A DNA stretch of 64,000 nt, taken from positions 998,437 through 1,062,436 of the forward strand of contig NC_092497.1 in NCBI RefSeq assembly GCF_047495875.1, given 5' to 3'. Below the pieces are notes generated by a model. The model saw only the letters and a program-made list of their open reading frames with translations, made no database searches and was not told where the DNA came from. A program made the translations under genes and the position numbers. Below, in pieces: positions 45,900 to 58,345 of this stretch. Numbering within the stretch: the stretch's first letter is position 1; each line of letters starts with the position of its first letter. The stretch is from Pithys albifrons albifrons (Eukaryota > Chordata > Aves > Passeriformes > Thamnophilidae).

Positions 45900-48564
45900 A
45901 GGCTCAGGCCTTACATTTTATTGTTATAGATGAAAAACAGATCTGGCTTGTGATAGCTGAGCACACTCAGGTAACAAATTAAAGCCATCTCTCATATCCC
46001 CTTTTCCCAGCATGTGATACTGGGGTTTTAGAACAACATTAAATAACAGTTCATGAAGCAAGATGGAAAATCTGGAGTGGTGGCGACACGCTCCATCTGC
46101 TTTGCAGGAAGTTCACATTACACTTCAACTGTGGGCCCTCAGGACAATATTCAAGAGCTAAACTGTTTCTTCCATGGCCACAATAAATAGTCTTGTGGGC
46201 CTCTGGTGAAGACATAACAACCCACAGAAAATGGCTTCTGGTTTTGGAGGACGAGGCGACCGATGTCGGCCGAGGAGATGCTGGAGTGGTTTGAGCAGAA
46301 AACTCCTCGCCAGTGCATCTCTGTGCCTAACCCAACAGCAGCAAATAGTTGTTCCATCTGTCAGAAGAGAGTTTTGAAAGTCACCTCTCACACTGTGACC
46401 TTATCCCTCAGGTTCAAACACCACTGGTTCCCAGACAAGAGATTCTCCATTGATGCCTCTGCAGTGTTGGAGCAAAGGATGGGCATCACCAGCTCCTCTT
46501 CCGGGTGGCACCAGGGAGTGATGGGACACACCTGTGGCTTCTGGCACTCCTCCTCTCTGAGCACACACTCCCTGGAGCTCAGCAATCCATTCCCAGCCTT
46601 TGCTGGGTGCACAGCAGGGCTGAGAGGGACCACGGGCAGCGAGCTCTGTGCTGCCAGGGCTGGGCTGGAATCCGCTGGATGCTTCCTGGGGTCTGAATTT
46701 CTCCCACCACCAGTGAAAGTGCTGAGCTTTAGCTGAGGTATATCAATGATCTGAGACATGCTGCAAACCAATCCTCTGTTTCTCCTTTGCTTCCCCTTTC
46801 TAAACCACTCTAGGGGATGTCCAAATGCTCAAGGTAAAGACCACAGACAAAAGGCTCTACCTTACCAATGCCTTCCCCACCCCAGGAATTCTACCCCATC
46901 CCCTCCCATCCCATCCCCTCCCATCCATGCAGCTGGCAGCCTTCACACCTATGCTGTTAACCAGCTGGAGTGATGGCATTTCCACCACCCCAAGGTGAGA
47001 TCTTCACAGTAACAAGATATTTTTGGGCTTGTCAAGGCCTAGCACAAGCTCTCCTACAGCTAAGCCTGCACCTGATCCCACCAGGAAGAGAAACCAGGGT
47101 TCATCCAGCACATGCTGCTGTCAGTTATGTGAGTCTCACATGAGTTTTCTTCACAGCTCAGAGTATTTAGTAGATTGCTTGTTAAAAGGGTAGAAATAAT
47201 TTGTATAGGAGTAGTTAAATAGGGACCTTGGAGTTCCTAAGTACAGCAGTTCCTCTTTGACAAATGGAAGCTGTGCCATTGGGCTGCACAGCACAGCAAC
47301 ACAACAGCAAGGAAAGCAGGGACTGGCTTTTACCACACTATTTACAGCTCTTCCATTTAGAAACCTGCTGAGTTTGGTTAAATGTAAGTATAGAACATTT
47401 CTTCCACATACAAACTCTTGTTAGCTGGCTGATTAATTATTAAAGTGCTCAGAAGTGTGGATGAAAACAGAAGTTACAGCAGATCAGTTGTGTCTTTGTC
47501 TATTTACACACCACACTCAGTTGCCTGCTGACACCAGCATCTCCCAAAGAAGCTGGAAGCAAAGTGGCCAGTTATGAATCTAATGCCACAGGAACTGTTG
47601 TTTTTGACACAGGATCTTTGTCAGGATGTAAAACACACTTTAATTCCTTTTTTAGTAGCAAAGGTGTGTGCCCTTGCTGAATCTGGGTAGCTGGTGGTGC
47701 CAGGCAGCATCACACCCTGTTTCCAGCTCTCAGCTGCTGTCCAGCCCTTCCCACTGGGATTTGCTGGTCCTGCCCGAGGCAGGACTCACAGCACCAGGTT
47801 GTTACACTGAAATGCTCCGTACGTGGCCTTCTCTAAGTGCTCAGAGAGCTCAGATCTACCCCATGCAACAGAAGGGAGAACTCAGGTGTGAGAAACCAAA
47901 CCAGGAAAATGCGCTCGGCAAAGATTTTATCTTCCTATCGGGAAAAAATAAAACAAACCCCCAAGTGGCCCATATTTTGGTAGGTCAAATTTCTTCCCCA
48001 TTAACATTCTCGAAGAGTTATTTTCTGTCTGATGGCCAGACTCTACCTCTAGCTCCATTCTCTGCTGACAAACAGCTGGCCACAGACACTGCCTGGCATC
48101 ACTTCTCTCTGCACCTGTACTCACACAGGTGCCTCAGAGCAGCTCAAAGGTTGTTGTTTTGGGAACCTGTCAAACCAGGATGGATTCTGACCATACTGGA
48201 AATGCTGAATTTGTCCTCGTTGCTTTAAGTTGCTATAGAAAAAGAAAAGTAAAGAAGTTGATCTGACTTCTGTTTGTAAACCTACCATGTACTGTCATTT
48301 TCCCCTCGTACATTTTAAGTTCCAAACAGGTCCCAGAGATTGCAAGGCAAGAGTGTTAAGGCAGTGTAAGAAACTCAGCATTCCATTCACACCTCTTGAT
48401 TCCCTTAGAAGGCATCAAGAGGGGCATGTGGTTTGTGCTTGCCTTTCCTGGAAAAGGCATTTGGTACAGTGTGAAAAATGAATGCTCAATGACAGTGGGA
48501 AGCCACTCAGCCCTGGGCAATGACCACACCACCCGAGGGGACGAGGGAGACGCAGGGGTTCCCC
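45900..48564 (-). other. MAPK4: Probable MAPK4 3'UTR
   Basis: The 2.66 kb between the stop codon and a good polyadenylation signal contain no CR1, SINE or LTR, in strong contrast to the sequence on either side. That fits a long constrained 3'UTR. The overlapping plus frame 46,263-46,736 has no known domain. The exact end needs transcript data. Confidence 0.55.
45917..45922 (-). terminator. MAPK4: Candidate MAPK4 polyadenylation signal
   Basis: AATAAA on minus (CAATAAAATG), followed about 20-35 bases later by a GT-rich stretch (TTCCTTGTGTGG, CAGCGTGT), as expected around a cleavage site near 45,900. Confidence 0.5.
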
Positions 48565-49252
48565 TCACCACCGCTCCTTCTGGAACACCTCTGTCTGCAC
48601 AATGTCCCCGGGGTGCTCAGAGATGCAGGCCCCGTTGATCTCGTTGAGCTTGTTGTCTGGAAGATCCTCAGGTTTTGTGCAAAGCTTCAGCGCCCTGGAG
48701 ATGAAGACGTCCAGGTCAAACTCGGGGTCTGCCTCCCTGTTCACCTCCGTGGGCTCCGTGTGCAGGTGGTGAGGAGAGGATGGCAGGCTCCGCTCCTGGA
48801 TCTCTGGGAGGGAGCTGGGACACTCCAGCCCCACCTGCGTGCTCTTCACCCACTGAGCAATCTCCAGGAAGAGGTTGGATGGCTCCTCTTCCAGCGACAG
48901 CTCAGCTGCGGGTGTTATGGTTGCTCTTTTCCAGTGGGATAAATCCAAGATTAGCTTGGGCTCTGAGTAATGGTGGGGTTTACTGTCCCTCCACAGCAAT
49001 TTGTCCAAGTAGGAAGGTGACCCCACTTTGTAATCACAGGATTTCCCACAATCAGCATCAAATACTCGGTCCATGGATGAGTGGGACAGCTCCAAGAACC
49101 TCTCCGAGCTGCTTTGTGAGTATTTCCGTGGGTCGACCTGTGCCTCCTCAGCCGTGGATTCAGACCCTGCCCGGGGGTCCCGCTGAACCTCATCCATGTC
49201 GTGGTGTTTGTCGTGTCTCCAGTCCAAGTCAGAGGAGAGGCTTATGTGATAC
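48565..49252 (-). CDS. MAPK4: MAPK4 (ERK4) last coding exon, C-terminal extension
   Basis: ERK4 is an atypical MAP kinase that acts with MK5 (MAPKAPK5). This exon encodes about 229 residues of its long C-terminal tail: starting YHISLSSDLDW, then VQRDPRAG, QVDPRK, SPSYLDKLLWR, PKLILDLSHWK, FLEIAQWVKS and FDLDVFISRALKLC, with the family ending KERW before TGA at 48,567-48,565. Acceptor TTTCACAG precedes 49,252, and the split Arg codon (AG|G) joins the exon ending at 53,099. The middle, low-conservation part is shorter than in human ERK4. The frame is intact. QVDPRK and PKLILDLS are shared with ERK3, but the KERW end and overall sequence fit ERK4, not ERK3. Confidence 0.96.
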
Positions 49253-49802
49253 CTGTGAAAGACACACAAACAAGGGCTCTGTTGGGAACAGCAGTGCCCA
49301 AACTAATGCCCACACTGCTGCTGCCAGTTCTGCCTTTTGCTTGCCAATTTACCACTTACCTGCAGACCTCCAGTGTCTTATTGACAACAGAGACCTTTAC
49401 TTGTGTGTTAAACAGCCAAGGAGGTAACTTAAGGCTCTGAGGTGGGACCAGGAGCTGGAATGAAAGCCCAACAACCAAAACAAATGGCCCTTTAGTTTAG
49501 CCATTCATCGCCTTCCCTCTACTTGGGATTAGAACACAATTAACAGCATTAGTAATCAAACTGTCCCTCAGCCCACAGATGAGCAGCATGTTGTGAGTGC
49601 TCCTTGTTTGGGGCCACAGAGGTAAAAGGGATGAGTTTAAACCCCACTGAGACTGGACATCACCAGTTTATTCTGACATCAGGGACCAAGATCTCCCCTG
49701 AAGGGTCACCTTGATAAATGGTAACTTCTCAAGCCAGTGGAAGTACCTGACAACACCCACTCTTAGCCATGGTTTTCAAACTTACATCTAATTTACTCTT
49801 TC

Positions 49803-50870
49803 ATAGAATCATAGAATGGATTGGGTTGGAAAAGACCTCCAAGATCATCAAGTCCAACCCTTGGTCCAACTCCAGTCCCTTTACCAGATCATGGCACTCA
49901 GTGCCACGGCCAAGCTCAGCTGAAAAACCTCCAGGGATGGAGAATCCACCCCCTCTCTGGGCAGCCCATTCCAATGCCTGAGCACTCTCTCTGCAAAGAA
50001 TTTCTTTCTGCTCTCCAACTTCAATTTCCCCTGGCAGAGCTTGAGCCCATCGTGCCCCCTTGTCCTATTGCTGAGTGCCTGGGAGAAGAGACCAACCCCC
50101 AGCTGGCCACAACTTCCCTTCAGGCAGTTCCAGACAGTGCTGAGGTCACCTCTGAGCCTCCTCTTCTCCAGGCTGAACACCCCCAGCTCCCTCAGCCTCT
50201 CCCCACAGCACTTGTGCTCCAGTCCCTTCTCCAGCCTCGTTGCTCTTCTCTGGCCCCGCTCCAGCCCCTCAATCTCTTGCCTCAACTGAGGGGCCCAGAA
50301 CTGAACACAACACTCAAGGTGTGGCCTCCCCAAAGCAGAGTCCAGGGGAAGGGTCACTGCCCTGGGCCTGCTGGCCACTCTAGTTTGGATCCAGGCCAGG
50401 ATCCCCTTGGCCTTCTTGGCCACCTGGGCACACTGGTGGCTCCTGTTGATCTTCCTGTCCCTCAGTCCCCCCAGGTCCCTCTGCCTGGCTGCTCTCCAGC
50501 CACTCTGTGCCCAGCCTGGAGCGCTGCAGGGGGTTGGGGTGGCCAAAGGGCAGGACCTGCACTTGGCCTTGTTGAACTCCATCCCACTGGAATCAGCCCA
50601 TCTCTCCAGTCTATCCAGATCCCTCTGCAGAGCCCTCCTGCCTTCCAGCAGGTGGACACTCCCTCCCAACTTGGTGTCATCAGCAAATTTGCTGATGATG
50701 GACTCAATCCCCTCATCTAAATCATCAATAAAGATGTTAAACAGGACTGGACCCAACACTGACCCCTGGGGAACACCACTGGTGACCAGCTGGACACAGC
50801 CCTGTTCACCAGCACTCTCTGGGCCTGACCCTCCAGCCAGCTCCTAATCCAGTTTCCTAAGTGATCTGCC
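49803..50870 (-). repeat. CR1 LINE with a 292-codon frame including a reverse-transcriptase motif
   Basis: In the MAPK4 intron, same strand as the gene. The frame starts [17 protein letters not shown] and has the reverse-transcriptase catalytic box FADD ([11 protein letters not shown]). It continues to the ORF2 end and tail. Between NKAKCR and [10 protein letters not shown] it runs in a different frame from what a neighbouring frame ([19 protein letters not shown]) shows to be the ancestral one, so two offsetting frameshifts are likely. It is 5'-truncated and cannot be autonomous. Confidence 0.9.
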
Positions 50871-52022
50871 TTTAAAGAACATGTTATCCCAGGCATTGGG
50901 GCTCAGTCACAGCCATAAAATGCTCTTCAGATGTCCCACAACACACAGGCAAAATAATTTCTTGTCTCCAAAACACTTGCCTCGTGTTGCAAAATTTACA
51001 GCCCCACAGCAAAGGTCTCCAGATGGGTGGCAGGACAGTCTAAGTCCCAGCTTCTTGTGTCACACCAAGAGATAAAAAGGTGACAAGGTGACCTCCAGCA
51101 ACTGATTTGCTGCGTTGGGGACTGTGACTGGCAGGAATGATGGAGCTGTGGGAATACACTCAAGATAGAAATACTGATAGAAATACTTAATTGACCTGGT
51201 TGTCCCCCCTCAGCCTCCACCCTGACACTTGTTCACTCAGGCAAAGAGAGTAATAACAGTGAAGGGCAAGGATTTCTTTAGGTAACGTTTTCAATGCTGA
51301 TGAAATACAGTGGCAAGGAGATTTAATTGCTGTGCAGAGAGGAACAATGCTGGAGACATCCTCAGAAAAATGAACCTAGTTAATTCCTAGCTGCTTATTT
51401 AGTTCTACCTGATCCAGTACTGGGACTGTCCCAGTAACTTGGGTGATCATCTGGCATAAGAGAGACCTCAGCTCAAGGCTGCTCTAAATTTCCAGTATGA
51501 CTTTCAGCAAATTATTTAAATGTCAATACAACAAAGGAGTTTTTACAAGACCTCAGATCTGTGGTCTCTGGGACTTACATGCCTTGAAAAGTGATAAATA
51601 TAGTGCTCCAAACCAGGCTCTGTCCCCCCAAAGATACAAGAATTACATTATTGTATAACCTGTGATGCCTCAGGAGTTTTCCATTTTTGATTTTTAATTT
51701 TTGTAGATTTTAGAAGTACTTGTAACTGTACTGAAAATGCAATTTTAGTGTGTTAATATTTCTAGCAACTTAAGTTCAATGTTTATGTACTCTAACCCCT
51801 ATCCCATATCAATGTCTAAAATTCCACTAGTTATTTAGACTCCTTTTCAAGGCAGAAGGCTGAATAAGCCTTTTTATCTTATCCCACACTAACTTGGCTC
51901 AGAGTTCTGCTTTTCTGGGGTCTCTCAAGGCATCACCTCTAGTATAGGAAAAGACAACAAGGGAAGGGCTGTCATTAAACTCAAGTAATGACAATAAAGG
52001 CTGTTAATAAAACCAAGTGCAG
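50871..52022. other. MAPK4: MAPK4 intron, no gene or repeat recognised
   Basis: Unique A/T-rich intronic sequence between a CR1 and a SINE. Confidence 0.5.
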
Positions 52023-52163
52023 ATTAGCTGAGTTAGTTAAAACTTGGCTGTGATAATGCCAAGGCCATGAGTTCAATCCTCTGTGTGGGCCATTGACTTA
52101 AGAGTTGGGCTCGATTCTTGTCAGTCCCTTCCAACCCAGAATAGTCTGTGATTCTGTGATTTT
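52023..52163 (+). repeat. tRNA-derived SINE with CR1 tail (TguSINE1-like)
   Basis: Head TTAGCTGAGTTAGTTAAAAC, B-box-like AGTTCAATCC, CR1-like tail ending TGTGATTCTGTGATT. Confidence 0.85.
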
Positions 52164-52543
52164 CCTTCCTCAAATTCCAATTTGAAGTTATTCCTAGAGA
52201 AGAAGCAAGGATAAAGGAACTCAAGACAGAGGCTGATTGCAAATGTCTTGGCTAAGATGGTACAATGCCACACTGAGCAATGAAAAACAAAGAAAGAAAT
52301 AAAATTACCTATTACTAAAATATGAAAACCAGAAAGATACTCAGTAACTTGGAGATTTAACACCTGCTCCCTGAGGGAATCCATGAGGAGCTTCTTGTTG
52401 GCTTTGGCAGGGTGCCAGAATTACAATAAGGCATAGAAAAGGAAAAGCAGGGTCTGGAACACATGTGATGGAATCCAGTCCAGAGCAGGTCAGAGACTCA
52501 CCAGGCAAGTCCTGCCTCAAGAATTTAAGCCAGTGTGTGGTCT

Positions 52544-53069
52544 TGTTGCAGGTTTGGCCTGGCTGTTGCCAACCCTGGACTGGCCCCCTTTCCCCTCCCA
52601 GAACCTTCCCAGCAAAGCAAAGAAAAAAAAAACTGAAAAGACATGCACTCTAAAGAAACTGAACTGAATAAAAAGAATAAATTATATTTACTAACATTTA
52701 CAAACCACACTGTATACACAATACACAGGATCCCACCCCCCAGGGGAGAGGGGAAGGGAGAAAAGGGGATTGATTAGCTGGGAAATAGGGAAGACACCAA
52801 ACCAACCCAAAGAAACCAAATGAATCAAAACAAACACAATTAAAAACCTCAAGGAAGGAGAACAAGAATGAAACAATCTCACCCAGGACAGGAGAAACAC
52901 CAGGCACCGGAGGGACCAGGCTTCAACCACCTCCCTCCAGCTCCTCAGCCAAGGAAGGGAAGAAGGCACAACACCACTCCCCCACTGCTACGTGGAAGAC
53001 ACGTGTGGAATACTTGTAACTTCCTTAGATACAATGGTTACTGAGGAAGCCATGGGTCAAACCATTACA
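52544..53069 (-). mobile_element. Solo LTR, family D (copy 2), perfect 5-bp target duplication
   Basis: On minus it starts TGTAATGGTTTGACC and ends GGCCAAACCTGCAACA. GGTCT flanks both sides (52,539-52,543 and 53,070-53,074). It shares ordered motifs with 41,748-42,296. The insertion is in the MAPK4 intron in the gene's own orientation, with its start only 24-29 bp from the splice donor of the preceding exon. No canonical AATAAA is present on minus; the position matching the other copy's ATTAAA reads AGTAAA. Confidence 0.85.
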
Positions 53070-53097
53070 GGTCTCTGGTCCATCCTTGGGTACCTTA

Positions 53098-54654
<1,557 letters not shown>

Positions 54655-54797
54655 GATTAGCTCAGTTGGTTAAAACTTGGTTGTAATAACACCAAGGTCA
54701 TGGGTTCAATCCCCTGTGTGGGCCACTGACTTGAGAGTTGGACTCGATGATCCTTGTGGGTCCTTTCCAACTGAGAATAGTCTGGGATTCTGTGCAA
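54655..54797 (+). repeat. tRNA-derived SINE with CR1 tail (TguSINE1-like), best preserved
   Basis: Head TTAGCTCAGTTGGTTAAAAC (A box) and GGGTTCAATCCCC (B box) are very close to a tRNA. Then GTGTGGGCCACTGACTTG and a CR1-like end (CCAACTGAGAATAGTC, GGGATTCTGTG). Antisense to MAPK4 in the intron. A tRNA caller may report a tRNA pseudogene here. Confidence 0.9.
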
Positions 54798-55001
54798 TGG
54801 ATATTTGTGAAGTAAAAGGATGTATCTTGCTGTACTAAGCAATTGTGTTAATGCAAAAAGCACAGGGAGGAAATGAACAGGGTTTGAAAAGAACCTCTGG
54901 GCTGAACCCTCAGAGCTCGAGGAGAGGCACAGGAAGGCAGGGATGCACCTTGGAATAGTTTTCAAGGACTATTTTACCCTTAGGAGCTATCCATGAGCAG
55001 T

Positions 55002-56848
55002 TGGAATGTGTGAGGGGACAGGACTGGAATGGGATGTCTGAGGAGACAGCAGGGGATGTGTGAGGGGACAGCTAATGGGATGTGTGAGGGGATGTGTGAG
55101 GGGACAGCAGGGGGTGTTTGAGGGGACAGCTAATGGGATGTGTGAGGGGATGTGTGAGGGGACAGCAGGGGGTGTTTGAGGGGACAGCTAATGGGATGTG
55201 TGAGGGGATGTGTGAGGGGACAGCAGGGGGTGTTTGAGGGGACAGTGAGGGATGTGTGAGGGGATGTGTGAGGGGACAGCAGAGGGTGCCTCAGGGGACA
55301 GAGTGGGATGTGTGAGCGGACAGCAGGGGATGAGTGAGAGGATGTGTGAGGGGATGTGTGAGGGGACAGCAGGGGGTGTGTGAGGGGACAGTGTGGGATG
55401 TGTGAGGGGACAGCACCGGGATGTGTGAGGGGACAGAGTGGGATGTGTGAGGGGACAGCTAATGGGATGTGTGAGGGGATGTGTGAGGGGACAGCAGGGG
55501 GTGTTTGAGGGGACAGTGAGGGATGTGTGAGGGGATGTGTGAGGGGACAGCAGGGGATGTGTGAGGGGACAGCACTGGGATATGTGAGGGGACAGCAGGG
55601 GATGTGTGAGGGGACAGCACTGGGATATGTGAGGGGACAGCAGGGGATGTGTGAGGGGACAGCACTGGGATATGTGAGGGGACAGCACTGGGATGTGTGA
55701 GGGGACAGCAGGGAATGTGTGAGGGGACAGCACTGGGATGTGTGAGGGGACAGCAGGGGATGTGTGAGGGGACAGCACTGGGATATGTGAGGGGACAGAG
55801 TGGGATGTGTGAGGGGACAGTGTGGGATGTGTGAGGGGACAGCAGGGAATGTGTGAGGGGACAGCACTGGGATGTGTGAGGGGACAGCAGGGGATGTGTG
55901 AGGGGACAGCACTGGGATGTGTGAGGGGACAGAGTGGGATGTGTGAGGGGACAGCAGGGAATGTATGAGGGAACAGCACTGGGATGTGTGAGGGGACAGC
56001 ACTGGGATGTGTGAGGGGACAGCAGGGGATGTGTGAGGGGACAGCAGGGGATGTGTGAGGGGACAGCACTGGAATGTGTGAGGGGACAGCACTGGGATGT
56101 GTGAGGGGACAGCACTGGGATGTGTGAGGGGACAGCAGGGGATGTGTGAGGGGACAGCACTGGTATATGTGAGGGGACAGCAGGGGATGTGTGAGGGGAC
56201 AGCACTGGTATATGTGAGGGGACAGCAGGGGATGTGTGAGGGGACAGCAGGGGATGTGTGAGGGGACAGCAGGGAATGTATGAGGGGACAGCACTGGGAT
56301 GTGTGAGGGGACAGCACTGGGATGTGTGAGGGGACAGCACTGGAATGTGTGAGGGGACAGCACTGGGATGTGTGAGGGGACACTGTGAGATGTGTGAGGG
56401 GACAGCAGGGAATGTGTGAGGGGACAGCACTGGGATGTGTGAGGGGACAGCAGGGGATGTGTGAGGGGACAGCACTGGGATATGTGAGGGGACACTGTGG
56501 GATGTGTGAGGGGACAGCAGGGGATGTGTGTGAGGGGACAGAGTGGGATGTGTGAGGGGACAGCACTGGGATATGTGAGGGGGCAGCACTGGAATGTGTG
56601 AGGGGACAGCACTGGAATGTGTGAGGGGACAGCACTGGGATGTGTGAGGGGACAGCACTGGGATGTGTGAGGGGACAGAGTGGGATGTGTGAGGGGACAG
56701 TGTGGGATGTGTGAGGGGACAGAGTGGGATGTGTGAGGGGACATTGTGGGATGTGTGAGGGGACAGCACTGGGATATGTGAGGGGACAGCAGGGGATGTG
56801 TGAGGGGACAGCACTGGGATATGTGAGGGGACAGCAGGGGGATGTGTC
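55002..56848. repeat. 1.85-kb minisatellite of 22-23-bp units (GATGTGTGAGGGGACAGC)
   Basis: About 80 units of GGGATGTGTGAGGGGACAGC plus a short variable end (ACT, AGG, AGT or TAAT types). The unit is mostly 22 bp and has no stop on minus in any frame, so three overlapping frames of 451-620 codons appear. Transcribed as part of the MAPK4 intron it is a C-rich CCCCTCACACATCCC repeat. It stops 138 bp before the next splice donor. Confidence 0.95.
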
Positions 56849-56986
56849 AGCTACAGGTGCAACTGCAGCCCTGCAGAACCTGAATCCTCTCCCCCAGCGT
56901 TCATGCACTTGCTCTTTGAGGACAGATCTGAAAATGGGGCAGCCCAGGAAGTCCCAGGAGAAGGCCAGTGCCAAAGCCAGCGGTAC

Positions 56987-57148
56987 CTTCACTGTCCACT
57001 TCAGGCAGCAGCTTCCTCAGTGGCTTCCTCACTTCCCAGGTGCTGTTGATGAACATGGGCATCACCTTCAGCAGCTCCTCTTTGTCCTCCTGGTGGATAA
57101 CGGGGATTGTCTCCAGAATAAGCTGCATCTGCTCCAGCTCATGACCTC
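56987..57148 (-). CDS. MAPK4: MAPK4 (ERK4) third-last coding exon, kinase C-lobe
   Basis: 162 bp encoding GGHELEQMQLILETIPVI, HQEDKEELLKVMPMF, STWEVRKPLRKLLPEV and DSE, then a split Ala codon. HELEQMQLILE is characteristic of ERK3/ERK4 (kinase subdomain X region), and STWEV fits ERK4. Acceptor CTCTTTAG precedes 57,148 and donor GAAG|GTACC starts at 56,986. Phases agree on both sides. Exons for roughly the first 235 residues (N-lobe, HRD, SEG activation loop) are not in the window, so the preceding intron exceeds 6.8 kb. Confidence 0.96.
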
Positions 57149-57424
57149 CTAAAGAGGCAGGAAACAGGCTGTGAGATGCGACACAGAAGTTAAGTTTGGG
57201 GGGAAAGTGTGGTATTATGAGCTCCAGGGGTCACAAGCCTTCATCTTTAAAGCAATCCCAATGCCCAGCCTCTGTGCTCTCCTGATGGGAAAGGCATTTT
57301 CTGACCAGCTCCCACTGTCTGTTGGGCACCAAGTCATGGCTCTGATGGTGGTTATGCCCAAAACTGCTCTGTGCAATTAGATATTTTTAATCCTCTCATT
57401 TCAGGACATTTTATCCACACACTC

Positions 57425-57586
57425 CCAGGACCCCTCTCATGACTGGCTCTGGGTAGGGAGAGGAGAGAATCGGCAGTGCCAGCAGAGCAGAGACAAGAGT
57501 CTTGTTAACAAAGGCTAATCCCACCCCTCAGCACTCTATTGGATGTGACCAAGGGCTTTGCTCCTAATTTCCAGCCTCCTACACAA
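57425..57586. repeat. Cargo block shared with 6,330-6,486
   Basis: Reverse-complement match of the block in ME2 intron 2 (16 differences in 157 bp by hand). It touches the tail of the CR1 starting at 57,587. On minus the block lies immediately 3' of that CR1. Confidence 0.75.
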
Positions 57587-58345
57587 AATCATTGAATCAG
57601 TTGGCTTGGAAGAGACCTCTGAGATCATCAAGTCCAACCCTTGGGCCAACTCCAGTCCCTTTACCAGATCATGGCACTCAGTGCCACAGCCAAGCTCACC
57701 TTAAAAACCTCCAGGGATGGGGAATCCACCCCCTCTCTGGGCAGCCCATTCCAATGCCTGAGTACTCTCTCTGCAAAGAATTTTTTTCCTGATATCCAAC
57801 ATAAACCTCACCTGGCAGAGCTTAAGCTGTGCCCCCTTGTCCTACTATTGGTTGCCTGGGAGAAGAGACCAACCCCCACCTGGCCAGAACTTCCCTTCAG
57901 GCAGTTCCAGACAGTGCTGAGGTCACCTCTGAGCCTCTTCTTCTCCAGGCTAAACACCCCCAGCCTCTCCCCATGGGATTTGTGCTCCAGTCCCTTCTCC
58001 AGCCTCGTTGCTCTTCTCAGTTGGGTTGGAAGAGACCTCTGAGGTCACCAAATCCAACCCTTGATCCAACCCCACTGTGATCACCAGCCCATGGCACAGA
58101 GTGCCATGGGCTGGTGATCACAGTGGGGTTGGATCAAGAGATGTTGGATTCTCTGTCCCTGGAGCTGTTTAAGAGGACACTCAGTGCCACATCCAGTCCC
58201 TTCTCCAGCCTCGTTGCTCTTCTTTGGCCCCGCTCCAGCCCCTCAATCTCTTTTCTCAACTCAGGGGCCCAGAACTGAACACAACACTCAAGGTGTGGCC
58301 TCCCCAAGGCAGAGTCCAGGGGAAGGGGCACTGCCCACATGTGCA
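57587..58345 (-). repeat. CR1 LINE, chimeric foldback form
   Basis: Minus order: ORF2 piece ([29 protein letters not shown]), hairpin 58,061-58,137 with loop AGA, tail joined to ORF2 end again, final tail near 57,590. Both hairpin arms share a change (CCATGG instead of CCAGGG). Confidence 0.9.

Noticed and set aside
46263..46736. Plus-strand frame of 157 codons starting MSAEEMLEWFEQK
   Set aside because: The start looks protein-like, but it matches no family I know, has no splice or promoter support, and is antisense to the probable MAPK4 3'UTR. Ribosome or RNA data could reopen it.
54655..54730. tRNA gene
   Set aside because: A and B boxes are present, but the sequence continues into a CR1-type tail and recurs five times: a SINE head.
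55130..56992. A 620-codon frame rich in Pro, Ser, His and Thr
   Set aside because: A 22-bp repeat without stops in any minus frame. It crosses the splice donor of a real MAPK4 exon and lies in the intron.
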